Below are positions 14,868 through 22,598 of a stretch of DNA of 26,468 bases, in pieces. Positions within the stretch are counted from its first letter, which is position 1. Each line of letters begins with the position of its first letter. The DNA is from a virus. Below the pieces are notes generated by a model, which worked only from the letters and a program-made list of their open reading frames with translations, was not told the DNA's origin and ran no database searches. The translations under genes were made by a program, and so were the position numbers. Where the stretch lies: IMG/VR virus record IMGVR_UViG_3300049783_001579, positions 1 through 26,468 of that record; one strand, 5' to 3'.

Positions 14868-15053
14868 ATGGGATTAAAAGAGGAATATGACAACTTAGTA
14901 AACGTTTTAGAAGATTTAGAAAATTATTATGAACAAACTGATCCTGGATGTAGTAAAGATGTTAATAAACTAAAAGAATATTTTAATTATTATTATAGTT
15001 ATGAAGTTTCGGATTATGTAATACATTTATTAACAACTAGAATATTATGTTAA
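14868..15053 (+). CDS. Hypothetical 61-aa protein
   Basis: It is an acidic, Tyr-rich, probably helical small protein (EEYDNLVNVLEDLENYYEQ, then KLKEYFNYYYSYE). The ATG follows TAAAAAA, four bases after the helicase stop. No family is recognised. Its end overlaps the next small ORF by seven bases. Confidence 0.6.
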   Translation: MGLKEEYDNLVNVLEDLENYYEQTDPGCSKDVNKLKEYFNYYYSYEVSDYVIHLLTTRILC

Positions 15054-15217
15054 ATACAATTGATATGTTACTAGAGGAACATGGTATAAAAAACTTATGC
15101 ATGAAATGTTGTAACACAGGAGAATATTATAATGGAAAAGAAATTAAACACTGTAAGTGTAAACTTACAAAAAATCAAGAAAGCTCAAATAACGCCAAAT
15201 TGTTATATAATTCTTAA
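15047..15217 (+). CDS. Small 56-aa zinc-ribbon-like protein
   Basis: The ATG at 15047 overlaps the end of the 61-aa gene. The translation has CMKCCNTGEYYNGKEIKHCKC at residues 18-38, i.e. CxxC and CxC pairs spaced as in a zinc ribbon or knuckle. That is unlikely to be chance in such Cys-poor sequence. The last 86 bases overlap the start of the next gene in another frame. Either both are read, or one start is further downstream. The role is unknown; the location points to replication. Confidence 0.55.
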   Translation: MLNTIDMLLEEHGIKNLCMKCCNTGEYYNGKEIKHCKCKLTKNQESSNNAKLLYNS

Positions 15218-15659
15218 AAATATGTTTGAAAAAAACATTGATATTTTTTGGGATGATAAAGAAGATTTACTATATTTACATAAAACAGGATATATATCAG
15301 ATGACCAACTTACAGAAAAAGCAATAAAAATATTCTCTAACAACAACTTTAATAGTTGGATGAAAGAATGGTTATTATTGTGGCCTACTGAAGTGTTGTC
15401 AAATGGTTATAGAGTTTCAGGTAATACATTACAATGTGTTTCCAACATGAATAGATTTTTAATAAACTTTCCTGAATACACAAAAGAAGATGTAACAGAA
15501 GCTACTAAAAGATATTTAACTCAAAGAGAATCAGATAACTGGAAATATGTAAAAAAGAATGCTAAATTTATAAATGATAGTGAAGGTTCTACTTTAGAAG
15601 CTGAATGTCAAGCGTTAAAAGAAAATAAAAAAATACAAACTAATAATAAATATATATAA
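15132..15659 (+). CDS. Hypothetical 175-aa protein, possibly helicase-associated
   Basis: The protein is largely helical: LQKIKKAQITPNCYIILKNM, then DLLYLHKTGYISDDQLTEKAIKIF, a Trp-rich centre (WMKEWLLLWPTE), and FLINFPEYTKEDVTEATKRYL. The C-terminus is low complexity. It lies directly before the DnaB-like helicase gene, sharing one base. Helicase genes in phages are often preceded by a loader or accessory gene, so a loader role is possible by position. I have no motif to prove it. The start overlaps the zinc-ribbon ORF by 86 bases. Confidence 0.75.
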   Translation: MEKKLNTVSVNLQKIKKAQITPNCYIILKNMFEKNIDIFWDDKEDLLYLHKTGYISDDQLTEKAIKIFSNNNFNSWMKEWLLLWPTEVLSNGYRVSGNTLQCVSNMNRFLINFPEYTKEDVTEATKRYLTQRESDNWKYVKKNAKFINDSEGSTLEAECQALKENKKIQTNNKYI

Positions 15660-16732
15660 TGTCAAGTTTTGCACATTTCATGGAAGATGTGCAAAAAGGT
15701 ATCAATGGGGAACAACTATGGTTACCTCTTAGACAAGGCAAATTAGGTTCTAATATAATGTTTGGTAAAAACATGTATTATTTATTTGGAGGATTACCTG
15801 GATCAGGTAAAACTGCAATTGTTGACACAATGTTTGTGTTAGAACCTTACAGATGGTGGTTAAAGAACCGCGACAAAGTAAAAACTAAACCTTTTTGGAT
15901 ATACAGGTCAATGGAACGTAGTAAGTCTCTTAAAATAGCTAAATGGACTGCATATTTAATGCATGTAGACCACGGCATATTAATAGATGTACCTACTATA
16001 ATGAGTTGGCCTAATAAGTTAAGAGATTTAACAGAAAAGGAGATAAATCTAATAAAATCATATGAACCATTTTTTGAAGAAATGGAAAAACATATAATTA
16101 TTATTGATGGAAGTGCTCATCCAACTAAAATTAAAAGTTTTGCTTCTGATTTTGCAAAGTCTAAAGGAGAAATAGTCCAAGTAGACAAGCATAATAAAAA
16201 ATATATACAAAATGACCCAAATGAAATATTTATACATGTTACTGACCACGTAGGAAAGATAACAACAGAGCAAAAGTTAAATGATAAACAAATATTAGAC
16301 TTACACTCTCAGTATATGGGAGAATTAAGAGATTATTTTGGTTTTGCTATTATAGATATATCACAATTAAATAGAGAAATTGAAAGTACATACAGAGGTG
16401 TTAATACAAATTTAGATATTTTACCTAAAGATTTTAAAGGTAGTGCTGATTTGTATGAGAATGCAGATGTTGTTATTGGATTAATGAATCCATACAAACT
16501 ACAGTCTTATACTTACGGAGGATACGATATATTAGATTTTGTTAATAGTAATGGTTATAATAGATTTAGAGGTTTAAAAGTGATTAAAAACTCTTATGGT
16601 ATTGATGATTTTACAATAGGTTATCAATTTTTTGGAGAAAATGGGTTAATGGTAGAATTACCAACAGGTGATGAAATAAATTATAACAAATTAAAAAAAG
16701 GAGAATATGCCAGAGAATTCCTCAGTAGATAA
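15659..16732 (+). CDS. DnaB-like replicative helicase (RecA-fold ATPase)
   Basis: This 357-residue protein has a RecA/DnaB-type core. Walker A is GGLPGSGKT (44-52) and a Walker B-like strand is FGFAIIDISQLNRE (about 224-237), followed by the DnaB-like KGSADLYENADVVIGL segment and a C-terminal arginine-rich region (NRFRGLKVIKNSYG). It lacks the DnaB N-terminal domain, so it is short compared with bacterial DnaB but typical of phages. It would unwind the fork ahead of the polymerase. Its last 26 bases overlap the next gene. Confidence 0.87.
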   Translation: MSSFAHFMEDVQKGINGEQLWLPLRQGKLGSNIMFGKNMYYLFGGLPGSGKTAIVDTMFVLEPYRWWLKNRDKVKTKPFWIYRSMERSKSLKIAKWTAYLMHVDHGILIDVPTIMSWPNKLRDLTEKEINLIKSYEPFFEEMEKHIIIIDGSAHPTKIKSFASDFAKSKGEIVQVDKHNKKYIQNDPNEIFIHVTDHVGKITTEQKLNDKQILDLHSQYMGELRDYFGFAIIDISQLNREIESTYRGVNTNLDILPKDFKGSADLYENADVVIGLMNPYKLQSYTYGGYDILDFVNSNGYNRFRGLKVIKNSYGIDDFTIGYQFFGENGLMVELPTGDEINYNKLKKGEYAREFLSR

Positions 16733-16913
16733 AATAGTTGAAGAAGTTAGAGAAGACTTACTTCAACGTTCACAAACAGGGATAAAAAAATATGGCGTAA
16801 CACTAGACAGAAATGATTTAGAATTAGTAGATTGGTTACAACATGCTTATGAAGAATGTTTAGACCAAGCAAATTATTTAAAAAGAGTAATTGTCGAATT
16901 ACGTACAGACTAG
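16707..16913 (+). CDS. Small 68-aa conserved-type phage protein
   Basis: All-helical, with QTGIKKYGVTLDRNDL and LVDWLQHAYEECLDQANYLK. The EExxDxxNYL pattern is frequent in small phage proteins and resembles one helix pair of MazG-like or related all-alpha nucleotide pyrophosphohydrolases. The protein is too short for the complete fold unless it oligomerises. It overlaps the helicase end by 26 bases. I would not assign an activity. Confidence 0.7.
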   Translation: MPENSSVDKIVEEVREDLLQRSQTGIKKYGVTLDRNDLELVDWLQHAYEECLDQANYLKRVIVELRTD

Positions 16914-16923
16914 TATTGAGGAA

Positions 16924-16949
16924 CTAAAAATTTAATTATTAATTTTTAG
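16924..16949 (+). promoter_or_regulatory. 9-bp perfect hairpin before the AAA ATPase gene
   Basis: CTAAAAATT (16924-16932) is complementary to AATTTTTAG (16941-16949) across an eight-base loop. It fills most of the 48-base gap between two genes, in a region where gaps are usually below 10 bases. It might be a weak terminator or a leader structure. With only two G-C pairs its stability is low. Confidence 0.4.
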
Positions 16950-16961
16950 AATATTAAGAAC

Positions 16962-17699
16962 GTGGAATTACCGACAGAAAAAATAAAAGCTACAAGATTA
17001 GACCCAAAACGTCTATTATTATTTGGTTTACCTAAAGTAGGAAAAACTACAATCATGAGTCAGTTAGATGATTGTTTAATAATAGATTGTGAAGAGGGTT
17101 CAGATTATGTAGATGCATTAAAGATTGACGTTTCAACATTTAAAGATGTAGAAACTTCTTTAAAATTATTAAGTGAGAATAAAGGAACTCATAAAAAAAA
17201 TCCTTACAAATATATTGCTATTGACACAGTTACAGTATTAGAAGAGATAGTTCTTCCTTTTGCTGGGCAGTTATATAAGCAAGAACCAATGGGAAAGAAT
17301 TGGAAAGGAGATAACGTAACTAAATTACCAAATGGTGCTGGTTATCAATATTTACGAGACGCATTTTTTAGAATTATAGATGCATATGCTAAATATTGTG
17401 ATACAATCATTTTAATTGGACATGTTAAAGATAAACTCTTATCCAAAGAAGGGGAAGAATACACAGAGAAGTCAGTAGACTTAACTGGTAAAATAGCTTC
17501 AATGGCTGCTGCTAAAGTAGATGCTATAGGTTATATGTACGCCAAAGATAACGATAGATATATTGATTTCTCACCATCTGAAAATACTGTAGCAGGAAAT
17601 AGAGCTAAGCATTTGTCAGGTAAAAAAATCAAAATATCTGAAAGGTTAGAAAATGGTGAAGTTAAAGTAAATTGGAACGAAATTTTTATAGAAAAATAA
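16962..17699 (+). CDS. RecA-like AAA ATPase (Sak4/AAA_24 type)
   Basis: GTG is the start used here; no in-frame ATG lies nearer. Walker A is GLPKVGKTT (22-30), and KYIAIDTVTVLEE (about 82-94) is the Walker B strand. A third motif is CDTIILIGHVKD, with its sensor His. This is the phage single-domain RecA-like ATPase family, members of which (Sak4) act in single-strand annealing and recombination together with a partner SSB. The next gene is indeed an SSB-like protein. Length 245 aa is normal for the family. Confidence 0.83.
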   Translation: MELPTEKIKATRLDPKRLLLFGLPKVGKTTIMSQLDDCLIIDCEEGSDYVDALKIDVSTFKDVETSLKLLSENKGTHKKNPYKYIAIDTVTVLEEIVLPFAGQLYKQEPMGKNWKGDNVTKLPNGAGYQYLRDAFFRIIDAYAKYCDTIILIGHVKDKLLSKEGEEYTEKSVDLTGKIASMAAAKVDAIGYMYAKDNDRYIDFSPSENTVAGNRAKHLSGKKIKISERLENGEVKVNWNEIFIEK

Positions 17700-17703
17700 A
17701 CAT

Positions 17704-18495
17704 ATGGGATTTATAAAGAATCATACAGAATCAGAAAATAAAGGAGTGCAGTTGTATACAGGAGTTGCTAACATGAAAGTTATTGCAATTAATCCTAATG
17801 CTGCTCAATTATCTAAAATATACGATAAAGAAGTATCAACAGAACCAGAATATGTGTCTGAAAACGATAACGGAAAAAGAAAAGTAAGACTTGACATCTT
17901 TCTTCATAACGAAGAAAAAGATTGCATTGTTAAATTTCCTTTTTGGTTAGAAGATGAGAAGCGCATGTCTCAGGCTGGAAATACTCAGTTTATCAATAAA
18001 AAAATACAATCAACTTGGTCTACTTCTTTAGAAGACTTAAAAGAAAACGCTAAAATGGAGTGGTTTGATAATACAACAACTCGTGAAGCTAAAGTTGGTG
18101 AAGTTGCATTGTATGAGTTTCTTGTAAAATGGACAAATGCTGCTACTGGTGAATCAGTAGATTTAGAGTTAGACAATTTTGAAGGTCTACTTAAAGGCGA
18201 TATGTCTGAATTGCATGAAATTATGGAAAAACTAGGTAAAACAGTAAACGTTTTACTTGGTGTAAACGATGCAGGCTATCAGTCTGTATATAATAAATTC
18301 GTAAACCGAGGTCACATTGCAAGCACTAATGGATTTGCAAAAGCACTTGGTGAAGATTACGGAGAATTTAAAGCAAATTACGGAAGTACTTTTAAGTTTC
18401 AAGAGTATGACGCTAATGCTTCTGTTCCATCTGAAGATGTAACAACTATTGATACTCCAAAAGGAGAAGAAGCATCAGAAGAAAAATACTTCTAA
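17704..18495 (+). CDS. Single-stranded DNA-binding-like protein
   Basis: The central part is beta-rich (KVRLDIFLHNEEKDCIVKFPFWLEDE, then VALYEFLVKWTNA), consistent with an OB-fold. The last 25 residues are acidic and end in EEASEEKYF, the acidic-aromatic tip with which phage and bacterial SSBs bind partners. It follows the Sak4-like ATPase by four bases and ends a transcription unit at a terminator. No enzyme motif is seen. SSB is a call from layout and tail rather than from a strict sequence signature. Confidence 0.7.
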   Translation: MGFIKNHTESENKGVQLYTGVANMKVIAINPNAAQLSKIYDKEVSTEPEYVSENDNGKRKVRLDIFLHNEEKDCIVKFPFWLEDEKRMSQAGNTQFINKKIQSTWSTSLEDLKENAKMEWFDNTTTREAKVGEVALYEFLVKWTNAATGESVDLELDNFEGLLKGDMSELHEIMEKLGKTVNVLLGVNDAGYQSVYNKFVNRGHIASTNGFAKALGEDYGEFKANYGSTFKFQEYDANASVPSEDVTTIDTPKGEEASEEKYF

Positions 18496-18513
18496 TATCC
18501 ACACATTTTTAAT

Positions 18514-18543
18514 AAAAAGGGAGTCTATATGGCTCCCTTTTTT
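18514..18543 (+). terminator. Rho-independent terminator after the SSB-like gene
   Basis: AAAAAGGGAGTC (18514-18525) pairs with GGCTCCCTTTTT (18531-18542) around a TATAT loop, giving a 12-bp stem with one G-T pair and a following T-run. It is the clearest terminator in the window. An ATG at 18529 lies in its loop, so that ATG is unlikely to be the start of the primase gene. Confidence 0.85.
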
Positions 18544-18555
18544 AATATTTTAATA

Positions 18556-19641
18556 ATGCATGTAGTAAAAAAAGAAATGGTATTAACAAAACTTTTAATA
18601 TTATCAAAAACAACAGAAGAAGAAATATTTGCATTTTATATTAAATTTGCAGGAGGTACTTTTAGATTAAACGGTCTTATGCTTAATCCGTTAAGAGAAG
18701 ATAATAATGAAGGATGTACATTTTATTATAATAAATTTGGTAGACTAATATTTAAAGACAATAGTGATGGCCATTACAGTGGAGATTGTTTTAACTTTGT
18801 AAAATCTTTTTATCAACTAAATAATAATGAGTTTTACAAGATACTAGAAAAAATAGATAAAGATATGGGGTTAGAACTTGCTCCTAAATCGTTTAACAGT
18901 CCAACAAGTATAAGAGTTGTTGCTAAAAATAATATTGTAAAACCTAATACTTCTTTTCTTAAAAATAAACCAGACACTATTTTTAAAATAGAAAAATATG
19001 ATAAACTTACTCAATTAATATGTGATTATTACGATACTTTTGAAATCAGTATGTCAACATTAAATAAATTTGATATAAAATCTTTACATAAGTTTTATTT
19101 TGGTTTAAAATCTAATCCAAAAACATGGACATCTAGATCAAATGATATATTAATTGCTTATCCAATATGTGAATTTAAAGAAGCTGGTGAAAATTTAATT
19201 AGAACAGGTAACCTTTTTCATCAAGTGTATAGACCTATGGCTGATAGAAAATCAAATAAGTTTAGAGGAAACACAAAAGGATCACCATTAATGGGTTATG
19301 ATAAATTACCTCTCAAAGGAGATGTTGTTTTTATAACATCATCTATGAAAGAAATTATGGTGTATGACACTCATGAACTACCTGCTGTAGCACCTATTGG
19401 TGAATGCACTAATATACCTAAAATGTATATTAAAGATTTACAAAGACGATTTAAACGTATTGTAATTAATTTTGACAATGACGAGGCTGGAATGAAAGCT
19501 ACCGAAACATTACTTAGTCTTTATCCAGACATGTATATGTTATTTACACCAGAAGAACAAAAAGACTTGTCTGACTTTCAACACATGAAAGGTTATAATA
19601 ATGTAGAGGAGTTTTTATATACATTTTTAAACGAATTATAA
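18556..19641 (+). CDS. DnaG-type primase (TOPRIM)
   Basis: A C-terminal TOPRIM domain shows FITSSMKEIMVYD (about 260-272 from this start) and RIVINFDNDEAGMKA (about 303-317) with the DxD-type acidic residues. The N-terminal part (GLMLNPLREDNNEGCTFYY, then GRLIFKDNSDGHYSGDCFNFV) resembles the zinc-binding-like domain of phage primases, but the usual CHC2 cysteines are not all there. I choose the ATG at 18556 (TAATA before it) because the upstream ATG at 18529 is inside the terminator loop. An ATG at 18577 is also possible. It makes RNA primers for the helicase/polymerase above. Confidence 0.85.
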   Translation: MHVVKKEMVLTKLLILSKTTEEEIFAFYIKFAGGTFRLNGLMLNPLREDNNEGCTFYYNKFGRLIFKDNSDGHYSGDCFNFVKSFYQLNNNEFYKILEKIDKDMGLELAPKSFNSPTSIRVVAKNNIVKPNTSFLKNKPDTIFKIEKYDKLTQLICDYYDTFEISMSTLNKFDIKSLHKFYFGLKSNPKTWTSRSNDILIAYPICEFKEAGENLIRTGNLFHQVYRPMADRKSNKFRGNTKGSPLMGYDKLPLKGDVVFITSSMKEIMVYDTHELPAVAPIGECTNIPKMYIKDLQRRFKRIVINFDNDEAGMKATETLLSLYPDMYMLFTPEEQKDLSDFQHMKGYNNVEEFLYTFLNEL

Positions 19642-19642
19642 T

Positions 19643-20182
19643 ATGAGTAATGTAAAATTTATAGGATGTCTTCATTTAGGACATGCTAATTTAGTTAGAG
19701 ATGTAAGAGGTTTTGATGATATTAATAAATATCATGACTACTTAATTAAACAATGGAATTCGGTAGTACATAAAAAAGACTTAGTTTATATATTAGGCGA
19801 TATTACCATGGAAACACCAGAACATTATTATTTGCTTGACCAGTTACAAGGTCGTAAAAAAGTAATACTTGGTAATCATGATATGGGTAAAGATATTCCA
19901 GAGCTTTTAAAACATGTAGAAACCGTAGCAGGTATGTTGCATTATAAAGGTTACTGGATAACCCATGCACCAGTACATCCACAGGAATTGACATTTACTA
20001 GAGGTAATATACACGCTCACGTACATACACAACCTGTAAAATACAGTGAAGTGTATGTAGATTATTGGGATTGTAAAAAAACAATTAAATCTAGAGAAGG
20101 ATTATTATATCATAACGTAGATGCTCAAGTATTAGATTACAAACCATTGACAATAAATGAAATAACAAATGCCAAGAAGTGA
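19643..20182 (+). CDS. Calcineurin-like metallophosphoesterase
   Basis: The 179-residue protein has the family motifs GDIT (about 52-55), GNHD (76-79), THAPVH (108-113) and NIHAHVHT (about 122-129). The first motif, normally D-x-H, reads GCLHLGH: Cys9 replaces the usual metal-binding Asp, while the His is kept. The enzyme may use one metal differently or be altered in activity. Phage relatives are annotated as phosphatases or phosphodiesterases without known substrate. The ATG is one base after the primase stop. It overlaps the next gene by 14 bases. Confidence 0.85.
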   Translation: MSNVKFIGCLHLGHANLVRDVRGFDDINKYHDYLIKQWNSVVHKKDLVYILGDITMETPEHYYLLDQLQGRKKVILGNHDMGKDIPELLKHVETVAGMLHYKGYWITHAPVHPQELTFTRGNIHAHVHTQPVKYSEVYVDYWDCKKTIKSREGLLYHNVDAQVLDYKPLTINEITNAKK

Positions 20183-20576
20183 AATAAAAGTATATGAATA
20201 TACATTAGATGGAAAATTCATAAAAGAATGGAATTCTATGAGTGAAGTTAGAAAACATCATTATCCTAATGATAAAGGTAAACGACCTTTATTTCCTTTT
20301 ACTAAAAATTATAATAGTGTGCCTAATGGAAATTATATTTGTTTAGAAAGAATAGGTAGGGAAGGGATAATTGAAATAGAAAAAAGTAAAAAACAAATTG
20401 TAATTAAACATAAACAAAAAAGAGTAATACTTAAAAATAAAAATAACGAATTTTTAGCTAGTTTTGCAAATGAAGCTATTGCTTCTCAGTTATTAAACAT
20501 ACCTAGAAAGACAATATTTAATAGATTAAGAGTTACTAAAAATGCTAGTGATGGTATAGTCTGGAAACATGAATAA
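20169..20576 (+). CDS. NUMOD1-like DNA-binding protein without a visible nuclease domain
   Basis: There are two similar halves. The first (VYEYTLDGKFIKEWNSMSEV, residues 8-27) has the form of a NUMOD-type module found in homing endonucleases. The second (FLASFANEAIASQLLNIPRK, then TIFNRLR) looks like a NUMOD1 helix-turn-helix. A linker rich in Lys lies between. The H-N-H, GIY-YIG and LAGLIDADG nuclease motifs are not seen in the 135 residues. It could be a degenerate free-standing homing endonuclease, a regulator, or a helper for a mobile element such as the polymerase intron. Confidence 0.65.
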   Translation: MPRSEIKVYEYTLDGKFIKEWNSMSEVRKHHYPNDKGKRPLFPFTKNYNSVPNGNYICLERIGREGIIEIEKSKKQIVIKHKQKRVILKNKNNEFLASFANEAIASQLLNIPRKTIFNRLRVTKNASDGIVWKHE

Positions 20577-20760
20577 TAAACAAATAAATATAAAAATAGA
20601 TGACTGGGACTATACTTGTGGAGATGGCTGTTGTTATGAACAAGGGTCAACCGTTTATTTAAACGGTGAAGAATTAATTGATGTTGACGCAGACAGTGGA
20701 ATAGAGCTAACTAAAGCAATACTAATTAAACTAGGATTTATTGTAAATATAACAAAATAA
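20569..20760 (+). CDS. Hypothetical 63-aa protein
   Basis: A small acidic protein with one Cys-rich strand (YTCGDGCCYEQGSTVYLNGEEL). It resembles small beta-rich phage proteins with a C-G-x-G-C-C turn, but no family name is certain. It overlaps the NUMOD-like gene by eight bases, and its TAA shares an A with the ATG of the next gene. Coding is supported by tight spacing. Confidence 0.65.
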   Translation: MNNKQINIKIDDWDYTCGDGCCYEQGSTVYLNGEELIDVDADSGIELTKAILIKLGFIVNITK

Positions 20761-21059
20761 TGGATAATATATTAAAATACTCAATATTAGTATTTTTTGT
20801 TCAGTTGATATTTATTGGATGTAGAACATGGAATGTAAAAGCAATAGCTAAACAAAACATCCAACAAGTTTTGATTTCTGGTGCATTTGTTCATATGGCT
20901 TGGTTATTAGGAATAACAATAGGTGCTGTATCAATGCATAAAATTATATCAAACTTTGAATGGAAATATTTACCTATAATACTTTGTTCTTTATTAGGAG
21001 GTTTATTAGGTAGTTATATTTCAATGAAAATAAAAAAAAATGACAATATCATTAAATGA
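20760..21059 (+). CDS. Small membrane protein (three TM segments)
   Basis: 99 residues with hydrophobic stretches at about 6-22 (LKYSILVFFVQLIFIG), 41-60 (LISGAFVHMAWLLGITIGAV) and 71-91 (YLPIILCSLLGGLLGSYIS), followed by a Lys-rich cytoplasmic tail. Small phage membrane proteins are often called holins, but the location between a DNA-binding protein and a nuclease rather than beside an endolysin argues against it. I assign no function. Confidence 0.7.
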   Translation: MDNILKYSILVFFVQLIFIGCRTWNVKAIAKQNIQQVLISGAFVHMAWLLGITIGAVSMHKIISNFEWKYLPIILCSLLGGLLGSYISMKIKKNDNIIK

Positions 21060-21240
21060 AATAGGTTCTAAAAATAATCATTCTGAAATAATAGAAATGC
21101 ATATAACTTCCAATAATACAACTTTAATGGAAGATATAACAAATAATGATTATACTGTTGATGAACAGTTTATATTTGAATTAGAAGAGATTGTTTACCT
21201 ATTAAAAGAACATAATAAAGAAGTAGAAGATGGCAAATAG
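21040..21240 (+). CDS. Hypothetical 66-aa protein
   Basis: An acidic protein, Asn/Thr-rich in the middle, ending in a helix (DEQFIFELEEIVYLLKEHNKE). It overlaps the membrane protein gene by 20 bases and the nuclease gene by 11 bases. There is no recognisable motif. The overlaps on both sides are typical of true phage genes here. Confidence 0.55.
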   Translation: MTISLNEIGSKNNHSEIIEMHITSNNTTLMEDITNNDYTVDEQFIFELEEIVYLLKEHNKEVEDGK

Positions 21241-21592
21241 AAACAGAACAGCAGGTCATAATTACGAGAGGCAAGTAGTAAATGAATTCAAAGAAATGGG
21301 TTTTGATACTACTGTTACAGCTAGAGCTGAATCTCGTAATTTAGATAATCTAGGAATAGATGTCTTTGATACTGATGAGTTAATGCCACATGATATACAA
21401 TGTAAAGTAAGTAAAGGTTTTACTTCTAAACAGATACGGGAATTATTAGACCGAGGTAGAGATAAAAAACCTTTAGTTATTTTACATAAACATGTGGAAA
21501 AAAGTGGTGTGAAATTCATGCCAAAAGGAGAATATGTTTATATAAAAAAAGAAACATATTATAAAATGATAGAAGATAACAAAAATTGTTAG
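21230..21592 (+). CDS. PD-(D/E)XK-type nuclease (Holliday-junction-resolvase-like)
   Basis: The 120-residue protein opens with AGHNYERQVVNEFKEMGFD (residues 8-26, E13), followed by TARAESRNLDNLGIDVFD (D44) and DIQCKVSKGF with Q57-C-K59 in place of E-x-K. That order (E, D, [E/Q]xK) is the restriction-endonuclease-like/resolvase fold. Similar phage proteins are called endonuclease or Holliday junction resolvase. It would fit recombination along with the Sak4-like ATPase and exonuclease. It starts in the 66-aa gene and ends before a terminator. Confidence 0.8.
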   Translation: MANRNRTAGHNYERQVVNEFKEMGFDTTVTARAESRNLDNLGIDVFDTDELMPHDIQCKVSKGFTSKQIRELLDRGRDKKPLVILHKHVEKSGVKFMPKGEYVYIKKETYYKMIEDNKNC

Positions 21593-21604
21593 AGAATAAT
21601 TTTG

Positions 21605-21642
21605 GATAGTAAAGATAATTTTACTACCTTTACTATCTTTTT
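21605..21642 (+). terminator. Rho-independent terminator after the nuclease gene
   Basis: GATAGTAAAG (21605-21614) is perfectly complementary to CTTTACTATC (21628-21637), with a 13-base loop and a T-run directly after. A TTG at 21602 that could open the 81-codon frame lies right before this hairpin, so the actual start of the next gene is taken at 21653. Confidence 0.8.
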
Positions 21643-21652
21643 ATATAAAAAT

Positions 21653-21847
21653 ATGAAAGTAAAAATTAAACTAAAAGATACAACAACACCAGTATACTAT
21701 AATAATGTAATTTCTCACTTTATAGAAGGAAATACATTAGCTTTATTATTTGAAGACGGTTGTGTTAGAAATTTTCCAATGATACATATATGGTATTATG
21801 AAACTAAACAACCAAGAGAAAAAACTAAAACACCCTCAGATAAATAA
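21653..21847 (+). CDS. Hypothetical 64-aa protein
   Basis: Starting at the ATG (TATAAAAAT before it), the protein reads MKVKIKLKDTTTPVYYNN, then an amphipathic strand-rich body (ALLFEDGCVRNFPMIHIWYYE) and a charged Pro/Thr/Lys tail. It looks like a small beta protein of unknown role. The frame could extend upstream to a TTG at 21602, but a terminator hairpin lies there, so the ATG is preferred. Confidence 0.6.
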   Translation: MKVKIKLKDTTTPVYYNNVISHFIEGNTLALLFEDGCVRNFPMIHIWYYETKQPREKTKTPSDK

Positions 21848-21849
21848 AT

Positions 21850-22596
21850 ATGATAGCACTTATAGATGCAGATAGTATCTTGTATTTATCATTACCTAAA
21901 AAAGCAAATCCAGATCAAACGTATGAAGAGTGTTGTGATGAAATCCGCTCTAGAGTGGAAGAAATGATAACAACTGTAAATGCTGATGAATACTGTTTGT
22001 TTTTAACTGATGGTAAATGTTTTAGATACAAAGATAAAAAATCGAGTAAAGAATATAAATTATCTAGAAAAAAATATCGAATGCCTCCTATATTCTACGC
22101 AATGAAAGAATATATGAAACAAAATTTTAATACATACGTTTGTAAAGATTTAGAAGCAGATGACTTAGTATCAATTCTTAAAACAGAATTAGATGAAGAT
22201 ACTGTTATTTGTTCTCCAGACAAAGACGTATTGTATCAAAATGCAGGTACTCATTATAATTATAGAACTAGAGAGTTTATTACAACAACAAAAGAAGAAG
22301 CTAATAAGTTTTTGTTTTTGCAACTAGGAATGGGAGATCCAGGAGATGGTATTGCAGGAATAGAAGGAGTTGGTGAAAAAACTGTCTTAAAATGGTTTGA
22401 AGAAATCAAAGATGGTAAGTATCACGAAATAATATTAGATAAATATATAGATAAATATGGAATACATGAAGGTATAAATAGATACTTTGAAACATTTACA
22501 ATGGTTTATATTTTAAGCAATTGGGATGATGTTATGAGAGAACTAAATTACATACCTGAAGGTATTGAATTTCATAGTTACAAAAAAGAACTATAA
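21850..22596 (+). CDS. 5'-3' exonuclease (FEN/PIN-type)
   Basis: 248 residues with the T5/T4 RNase H-like flap nuclease layout: MIALIDADSI (D6, D8), CKDLEADDLVS (about residues 98-108), CSPDKDVLY (about 118-126) and the helix-hairpin-helix region GDPGDGIAGIEGVGEKT. It would remove RNA primers and flaps during lagging-strand synthesis. The gene begins two bases after the preceding stop with AAATA before the ATG. Confidence 0.88.
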   Translation: MIALIDADSILYLSLPKKANPDQTYEECCDEIRSRVEEMITTVNADEYCLFLTDGKCFRYKDKKSSKEYKLSRKKYRMPPIFYAMKEYMKQNFNTYVCKDLEADDLVSILKTELDEDTVICSPDKDVLYQNAGTHYNYRTREFITTTKEEANKFLFLQLGMGDPGDGIAGIEGVGEKTVLKWFEEIKDGKYHEIILDKYIDKYGIHEGINRYFETFTMVYILSNWDDVMRELNYIPEGIEFHSYKKEL

Positions 22597-22598
22597 AC

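Noticed and set aside
18529-18555. Primase start at the ATG 18529
   Set aside because: That ATG lies in the loop of a strong terminator hairpin; ATG 18556 or 18577 is more likely.
20760-21059. Holin
   Set aside because: The three membrane segments fit, but no endolysin or lysis gene is nearby and the context is DNA metabolism.
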